Shown here one piece after another: positions 59,131-64,000 of a DNA stretch of 64,000 nt; position 1 is the stretch's first letter, and every line of letters starts with the position of its first letter. The notes under the pieces were generated by a model, which worked only from the letters and a program-made list of their open reading frames with translations, was not told where the DNA came from and did no database searches. Source of the DNA: CAIMMJ01 sp037131955 (GTDB lineage: Bacteria; Bacteroidota; Bacteroidia; UBA4408); NCBI GenBank assembly GCA_037131955.1, contig JBAXQC010000007.1, positions 8,053 to 72,052 on the forward strand, given 5' to 3'. A program made the translations under genes and the position numbers.

Positions 59131-62100
59131 ATGAATTTTCTACGAAAAAAAATAGTTAGCACTCTTATTTTTATTCTGGCAGTAAATGTTGTTTTTGCTC
59201 AGTTTTATAATGGATTGCAAAACGATTTTGGAAAAAACAGAGTTCAATACAAGCAAAGAGATTGGCAATTCTACAGATTTGATAAATACGATGTATATTT
59301 TTATCAAAACGGAAAAGAATTAGCAAATTTTGTTTCAGAATCAATTAATAGAAATATTAATGCATTAGAAACTACGCTTGATTTTATGTTGGAGGATAGA
59401 ATAGAGTTTGTGGTTTACAATAAACAAACAGATTTTAAGCAAAGTAATATTGGTTTAGTTACCAACGACCCTAACAACATTGGCGGAAGTGCCAGAATTG
59501 TTGGTTCCAAAGTGTTTATTTATTTTGAAGGAGACCATCAAGTATTAGAAAAACAAATTAAAGCAGCAGTTGCCGAAGCACTTCTAAATCAATGGTTATA
59601 CGGTGGAAGCTGGAAAGACAGAGTTAAAAGTTCAACTTTACTAAACTTACCCGATTGGTACACCAAAGGATTGGTATTTCATTTGGCCAATCAATGGGAT
59701 TATAAGTCGGAAGAAATTTTTAAAGATGGAATATTAAGTGGCCGATACAAAAAATTTAGTATTTTAGAGGGAAAGGATGCTGTAATTGCTGGTGCATCCA
59801 TCTGGAAATATGTTTCAGAAAGTTACGGCAAAGAAGTAATACCAAATTTGGTTTATTTAGCCCAGGTAAGCAGAAACGTAGAAAGTGGTTTTACTTTTGT
59901 AATTGGCTCTGGCCTAAAAGTTTTGATGGCAGATTGGTACAATTATTATTACACTAAATATTCTCAAGAAGTTCAAAGTAAACCACCAATTTTAGCTACC
60001 AACCAAAAAGTTTTTGGGAAAACAAAAAAGAACATTGTTTACTCACAATTTAAAATTAGTCCGGATGGAAAATATGCGGTTTATGCCACTAACCAATTAG
60101 GACAAATAAAACTATTTCTTTGTGATTTAGAAACCAAAAAACGCAAGAGAATTCTCAAAAAAGATAAAAAGTTAGACAGGTATACAGACTATTCCGTTCC
60201 TTTGATAGCTTGGCATCCCAGCTCTCAAATTTTTGCATTTGTATATGAAGAAAAAGGTGACGTTGTATTAAATTTTTACGATTTTGAATCCAAAAAAATA
60301 GACAAACGTCCGCCAATTTATAACTTCGAAAAAATACTCGACATAAGCTATGCTCCTGATGGTAAAAAAATATTGATGTCGGCAGTTCAAAAAGGACAAT
60401 CGGATATTTTTCTATATAATTTAATTTCAAACACTCCTGAGCAAATCACAAAAGATGTTTTCGACGATCTAAATCCTAGATTTATTAAAGGAGGAAAAGA
60501 AATTATATTTTCTTCCAACAGATTTAATGATTCCATAAAATTCGATGATAAAAAAACAGAGGGTTTTTATGAAAATAATTTTGATTTGTTTGTTTACGAT
60601 TATTCCAAAAAAAGCAAACTTTTAAGGAGAGCAACAAATACGCCCAACTACAACGAGTGGCAAGCACAACCCATAGATACCAACCATTTAGTTTATTTTA
60701 CCGACCAAAATAATTCTACTAACCGATTTGTTGCAAAATTTGATAGCACCATTAGTTATGTAGATACTACTGAACATTACCGTTTTTTTTTAGTTGCAAA
60801 GCCTCTCACCAAATTCTCTAACAATGTTTTTGAACACAATTTTAATTCAAAATCTTCTCAATTTACCCAAGTATTTTACCAGAAGGGAAGGTATCGCTTG
60901 TCTGAACAAAAATACGATTTAGCAAAACTAAAATTAGGCGACGATGGCATTGTAACTGCGGTTCAAAATGTAGAAGATAAAAATCAAAATAACATACCGG
61001 CACCTTCCAATTTTTTAAAAGAATTACCTGTCTTAAAAACTAAAAAAATATTTCTAAGCAAAGATTCCATCATTGATTCCAGAAGAATAGATTTTAATAA
61101 TTATGTGTTTGAATCTGAAAAAAACAATAAGCTGGAACCTTCGTCAACGGAGCCGGCAATTAAAAAAGGGGCATTGGATGCTAGCGTTGCAAACCTTCAA
61201 GAAAAAAGTTCAGTTGGAACCACCGGGGATGAATTTACAATTCCTAAGCAATTAAATTATTTTAGGTTTTTTACGTTGGATCAGTTTACATCCCAGTTCA
61301 ATAATAATTTTGTAAATCAAACGTACCAAAAATTCACTGGAGGCGAAGTGTTTTTTAACCCGGGCATTAATGGTTTGGTGCAAATAGGCATGAGCGATGC
61401 ATTCGAAGATTACAGAATGTTTGGAGGATTTAAATTATCTGCCGATTTAAAATCAAATGAGTTTTTAGTGGGTTACGAAGATCGCTCCAAAAGATGGGAT
61501 AAAACGTATAGCCTATACCGTCAGAGTTTTCCCTCTTCAAGAAATGCAAACGCACCAAAAATATTATCTCATGTGTTAACCTATGCACTAAGGTATCCAT
61601 TTAGCGAAGTGGCAGCATTTAAAACTTCACTCAATGTTAGAAACGACAGAAGTACCTATCTTTCTAATGACTTAGATCAACTCATAAAAAAAACAGAGTA
61701 CAATTACTGGACAAGTTTAAAAGCTGAATACATTTTTGATAATTCTCTTCAAAAAGCTATTAATATTTACAACGGTATAAGATTTAAAATTTATGGCGAA
61801 TATTTTAATCAATTAGACAGTACCAAAAATAATTTGCAGGTTGTGGGAGCAGATTTTAGATTCTATCAAAAAATTCACAAAAATTTTATTTTTGCTTTTA
61901 GGGCTGCAGGTTCTTCCTCTTTTGGCACACAAAAGCTTATTTATTATTTAGGGTCCACAGATAACTGGATAAATTTAAGCACAAGAACAAATACGTTTAA
62001 CAGAAATATTCCAATAGCACAAGATCAAAATTATGCTTTTCAGGCGCTTGCAACCAATATGAGAGGCTTTAACCAAAACGTAAGAAATGGAAGTAGTTTT

Positions 62101-62451
62101 GGAGTTATAAATAATGAATTGAGGATGCCACTTTTTACATTTTTATACAATCGTCCTCTGCGTTCTGATTTTCTTACCAATTTTCAAGTTATTGGCTTTT
62201 ACGATGCTGGAACTGCTTGGTCTGGATTATCTCCTTTTTCTAATAACAATGAATACAATTCTGAACTAATTAACTCATACCCGGTTAGTGTTACCCTAAA
62301 AAAAACACGTCAGGCATTTGTGTATGGATATGGTTGGGGATTGCGTAGCAGATTGTTTGGTTATTTTGTCCGTTGCGATTGGGCTTGGGGAGTTGATGAT
62401 GGAGTGCGTCAACCTAGAATATTCTATTTATCTTTGGCTACAGATTTTTAA
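59131..62451 (+). CDS. TolB-like propeller fused to an outer-membrane beta-barrel
   Basis: 1106 residues. Signal peptide (KKIVSTLIFILAVNVVFAQ). Residues ~45-300 resemble a peptidase-MA-type domain (AAVAEALLNQWLYGGSWKDR; LPDWYTKGLVFHLANQW; the helix lacks the HExxH of active enzymes). Residues ~310-560 carry TolB/PD40-like repeats (ISPDGKYAVYATNQLGQIKL; SYAPDGKKILMSAVQKGQ). The C-terminal ~400 residues form a beta-barrel with Omp85-like endings (YGWGLRSRLFGYFVRCDWAW; FYLSLATDF). It is a three-part envelope protein whose function is unknown. Confidence 0.85.
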   Translation: MNFLRKKIVSTLIFILAVNVVFAQFYNGLQNDFGKNRVQYKQRDWQFYRFDKYDVYFYQNGKELANFVSESINRNINALETTLDFMLEDRIEFVVYNKQTDFKQSNIGLVTNDPNNIGGSARIVGSKVFIYFEGDHQVLEKQIKAAVAEALLNQWLYGGSWKDRVKSSTLLNLPDWYTKGLVFHLANQWDYKSEEIFKDGILSGRYKKFSILEGKDAVIAGASIWKYVSESYGKEVIPNLVYLAQVSRNVESGFTFVIGSGLKVLMADWYNYYYTKYSQEVQSKPPILATNQKVFGKTKKNIVYSQFKISPDGKYAVYATNQLGQIKLFLCDLETKKRKRILKKDKKLDRYTDYSVPLIAWHPSSQIFAFVYEEKGDVVLNFYDFESKKIDKRPPIYNFEKILDISYAPDGKKILMSAVQKGQSDIFLYNLISNTPEQITKDVFDDLNPRFIKGGKEIIFSSNRFNDSIKFDDKKTEGFYENNFDLFVYDYSKKSKLLRRATNTPNYNEWQAQPIDTNHLVYFTDQNNSTNRFVAKFDSTISYVDTTEHYRFFLVAKPLTKFSNNVFEHNFNSKSSQFTQVFYQKGRYRLSEQKYDLAKLKLGDDGIVTAVQNVEDKNQNNIPAPSNFLKELPVLKTKKIFLSKDSIIDSRRIDFNNYVFESEKNNKLEPSSTEPAIKKGALDASVANLQEKSSVGTTGDEFTIPKQLNYFRFFTLDQFTSQFNNNFVNQTYQKFTGGEVFFNPGINGLVQIGMSDAFEDYRMFGGFKLSADLKSNEFLVGYEDRSKRWDKTYSLYRQSFPSSRNANAPKILSHVLTYALRYPFSEVAAFKTSLNVRNDRSTYLSNDLDQLIKKTEYNYWTSLKAEYIFDNSLQKAINIYNGIRFKIYGEYFNQLDSTKNNLQVVGADFRFYQKIHKNFIFAFRAAGSSSFGTQKLIYYLGSTDNWINLSTRTNTFNRNIPIAQDQNYAFQALATNMRGFNQNVRNGSSFGVINNELRMPLFTFLYNRPLRSDFLTNFQVIGFYDAGTAWSGLSPFSNNNEYNSELINSYPVSVTLKKTRQAFVYGYGWGLRSRLFGYFVRCDWAWGVDDGVRQPRIFYLSLATDF

Positions 62452-62460
62452 ATTTTTATT

Positions 62461-62829
62461 ATGACTACAAATCAAATACTATTGCTTTTGCTTATTGGCT
62501 TTCTCGCAGGAATTTTAAGTGGAATGGTTGGAATTGGAGGAGGCATTCTGTTGGTTCCTGCACTTGTTTATTTTTTTGGATTTTCACAACACAAAGCTCA
62601 GGGAACTACTTTGTTTTTGTTTGTTTTGCCTGTTGGAATTTTAGGTGCTATGAACTACTATAAAAGTGGTAATATCGATATAAAAACAGCATTAATAATT
62701 TGTTCTACTTTTGTTTTTGGAAGTTTTTTTGGTTCAAAAATTACGCTCGGTTTAGACCAAGCAACAGTAAAAAAAATATTTGGTTTTATAATTCTACTTG
62801 TGTCATTAAAAATGATTACCGATAAATAA
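62461..62829 (+). CDS. TauE/SafE-family membrane protein, half-length
   Basis: 122 residues with about four membrane helices. GMVGIGGGILLVPALVYFFG and QGTTLFLFVLPVGILGAMNY are the TSUP/TauE-SafE signature. Full-length TSUP proteins are ~250 residues made of two such halves; this protein contains one, so it may work as a homodimer. The family exports sulfite or other anions. It ends one base before xerD starts. Confidence 0.85.
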   Translation: MTTNQILLLLLIGFLAGILSGMVGIGGGILLVPALVYFFGFSQHKAQGTTLFLFVLPVGILGAMNYYKSGNIDIKTALIICSTFVFGSFFGSKITLGLDQATVKKIFGFIILLVSLKMITDK

Positions 62830-63732
62830 ATGTGGGGTTCTTGGCTCAATGGATTTAGTGCATTTTTAAAACTAGAAAAATCGCTTTCCCACAATAGCAT
62901 TGAAGCCTATTGCAGAGACGTTAAAAAATTAGACTCCTTTTTAGAAATTCATAATATAAAAATTACCCCTTTACAAGTAAATCCGCAGCACATAAAAGAG
63001 TGCTTAGTATACCTCAATCAGGTTCAGTTAAACGAAAAATCACAAGCACGTTTTATATCTGCAATAAGAACATTTTTTAAATATCTTTTGCTCGAAAACG
63101 AAATAGAATCTAATCCGGCAGAGTTAATAGAACTTCCAAAAATAAGCAGAAAATTACCTGATATTTTATCAATAGAAGAAATTGAAATCTTAATTGAAAG
63201 TATTGATTTAAGCGAACCAACCGGTGAAAGAAATAAAACAATTATAGAATTGATGTACGGTTGTGGACTAAGAGTTTCTGAACTAGTAAATTTAAAAATT
63301 TCTGAGGTAAAAGAAAATTCAGGTTTTATTAAAGTTGTAGGCAAAGGCAATAAAGAAAGACTAATTCCAATAAGCAAAACTGCACTCAAACAATACAATA
63401 GATACAAAGATTTAGTAAGAGTGCATCAAAACGTTTTTAGGGGGTACGAAGATTATATTTTTTTAAATAACAGAGGAAAAAATTTAAGTAGAGTGATGAT
63501 ATTTTTAATGATAAAATCCCTAGTTGAAAAAGCAGGAATTCGAAAAAAAATTAGTCCACACACATTTCGTCATTCTTTTGCTACACATTTAGTAGAAGGA
63601 GGAGCAGATTTAAGAGCTGTTCAAGAAATGTTGGGGCACGAATCTATTCTTACAACAGAAATTTACACCCACCTGGATCAAACATTTTTAAGAGATACCT
63701 TGTTGCAATTTCACCCCAGATCAAATAAATGA
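62830..63732 (+). CDS. xerD: site-specific tyrosine recombinase XerD
   Basis: 300 residues, the typical Xer size. The SAM-like N-domain (~1-105) is followed by the catalytic domain with Arg148 (GLRVSEL), Lys172 (GKGNKER), His244 and Arg247 (HTFRHSF), His270 (LGHESI) and the nucleophile Tyr279 (EIYTHL). Xer recombinases resolve chromosome dimers at dif. XerC/XerD cannot be told apart with certainty here. It starts immediately after the TauE-like gene. Confidence 0.93.
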   Translation: MWGSWLNGFSAFLKLEKSLSHNSIEAYCRDVKKLDSFLEIHNIKITPLQVNPQHIKECLVYLNQVQLNEKSQARFISAIRTFFKYLLLENEIESNPAELIELPKISRKLPDILSIEEIEILIESIDLSEPTGERNKTIIELMYGCGLRVSELVNLKISEVKENSGFIKVVGKGNKERLIPISKTALKQYNRYKDLVRVHQNVFRGYEDYIFLNNRGKNLSRVMIFLMIKSLVEKAGIRKKISPHTFRHSFATHLVEGGADLRAVQEMLGHESILTTEIYTHLDQTFLRDTLLQFHPRSNK

Positions 63733-64000
63733 TTTGTAGCATTTACAAGGGGGTTCTTAGGAAAATTTACGTGCAATAAAGATAATTGGTATCAAAAAAA
63801 GATATAATTATAGCTCTTTAACATTCCTTCTTTGCCACGGATAAATAGAAGGTAAGATCCTGTTAGAGTTAAATAAACAAAGTTGGTCTATTTTTACTCT
63901 TAAATGGTTTATACTTTTAAAACTGCCCAACTACTGCAGTAAACCTAATTAGTTGTTCCTCAAATTCTCTTAAACTCAATAAAATCAGTTGACTTGGATG
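63733..64000 (+). other. intergenic tail of the window
   Basis: 268 bases without a supported gene. No tRNA, terminator or clear promoter is visible. A minus-strand frame entering from the right edge reads HPSQLILLSLREFEEQLIRF, then TAVVGQF and stops at 63917-63919; it is too short to judge. Confidence 0.4.

Noticed and set aside
63917..64000. Minus-strand frame entering from the right edge (HPSQLILLSLREFEEQLIRF, then TAVVGQF)
   Set aside because: Only 27 codons are visible; a stretch of that length without a stop is easily met by chance over six frames.
1..64000. CRISPR array, rRNA or tRNA genes, phage or classical transposase genes
   Set aside because: No regularly spaced direct repeats beyond the pair at 50946/51043, no tRNA-like cloverleaf and no transposase motif were seen.

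Overview
The window is AT-rich DNA from a member of the Bacteroidota, most likely a free-living Flavobacteriales/Sphingobacteriales-type lineage; the order cannot be fixed from sequence reading alone. The evidence is the DUF4295 gene next to rpmB-rpmG, the gliding gene gldH, a PorP/SprF protein, several secreted proteins with C-terminal type IX secretion (T9SS) sorting domains, promoters of the Bacteroidota form TTTG-N19/20-TAnnTTTG, and start sites that mostly lack Shine-Dalgarno sequences.

Region 1 (1-10.8 kb) is the fused S10/spc/alpha ribosomal operon: the 3' end of rpsC, then rplP-rpmC-rpsQ-rplN-rplX-rplE-rpsN-rpsH-rplF-rplR-rpsE-rpmD-rplO-secY-map-infA-rpmJ-rpsM-rpsK-rpsD-rpoA-rplQ, closed by a strong hairpin terminator. 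carA begins three bases after that terminator. Region 2 (11.9-15.2 kb) is accessory: a short orphan reading frame, two secreted T9SS proteins, and a DUF559 endonuclease-like gene framed by ~32-bp inverted repeats, which looks like a small mobile cassette.

Region 3 (15.2-25.6 kb) is mainly housekeeping: lemA and two hypothetical proteins, a PAP2-like membrane protein and ruvB on the minus strand; then, divergently, a (p)ppGpp synthetase/hydrolase, a Fur-family regulator, a STAS protein, purA, an OstA/LptA-like LPS-transport protein and a lipoprotein. Region 4 (25.6-36.9 kb) carries parE, a large SprB-repeat adhesin-like protein paired with PorP/SprF, an Nramp metal transporter fused to a universal stress domain, a NadR-like kinase, ricT, gldH, a GGGP synthase, a YqeY protein and a His-rich secreted protein.

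Region 5 (37-48.2 kb): minus-strand rpmB-rpmG-DUF4295 and sucD, then a TPR protein with an outer-membrane barrel partner, a von Willebrand A-like protein and an AsmA-family protein. Region 6 (48.2-54.3 kb) is accessory: a GT-C-like membrane protein, a YdcF/DUF218 protein, a small gene with an in-frame stop, an AraC-type regulator preceded by an unusual set of direct and inverted repeats, the 3' remnant of a T9SS-secreted protein, an outer-membrane porin-like protein and cyanophycinase. Region 7 (54.4-64 kb): rpsF-rpsR-rplI with a textbook promoter and terminator, two large T9SS-secreted proteins, a TolB-like/outer-membrane-barrel fusion, a half-size TauE/SafE protein and xerD.

The best candidates for something under-described are the DUF559 cassette with its inverted repeats (14.2-14.7 kb), the repeat-rich control region upstream of the AraC gene (50.9-51.2 kb), and a perfect Shine-Dalgarno sequence in front of rplF in a lineage that normally ignores such sites. 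No CRISPR array, rRNA, tRNA, transposase or phage gene was seen.
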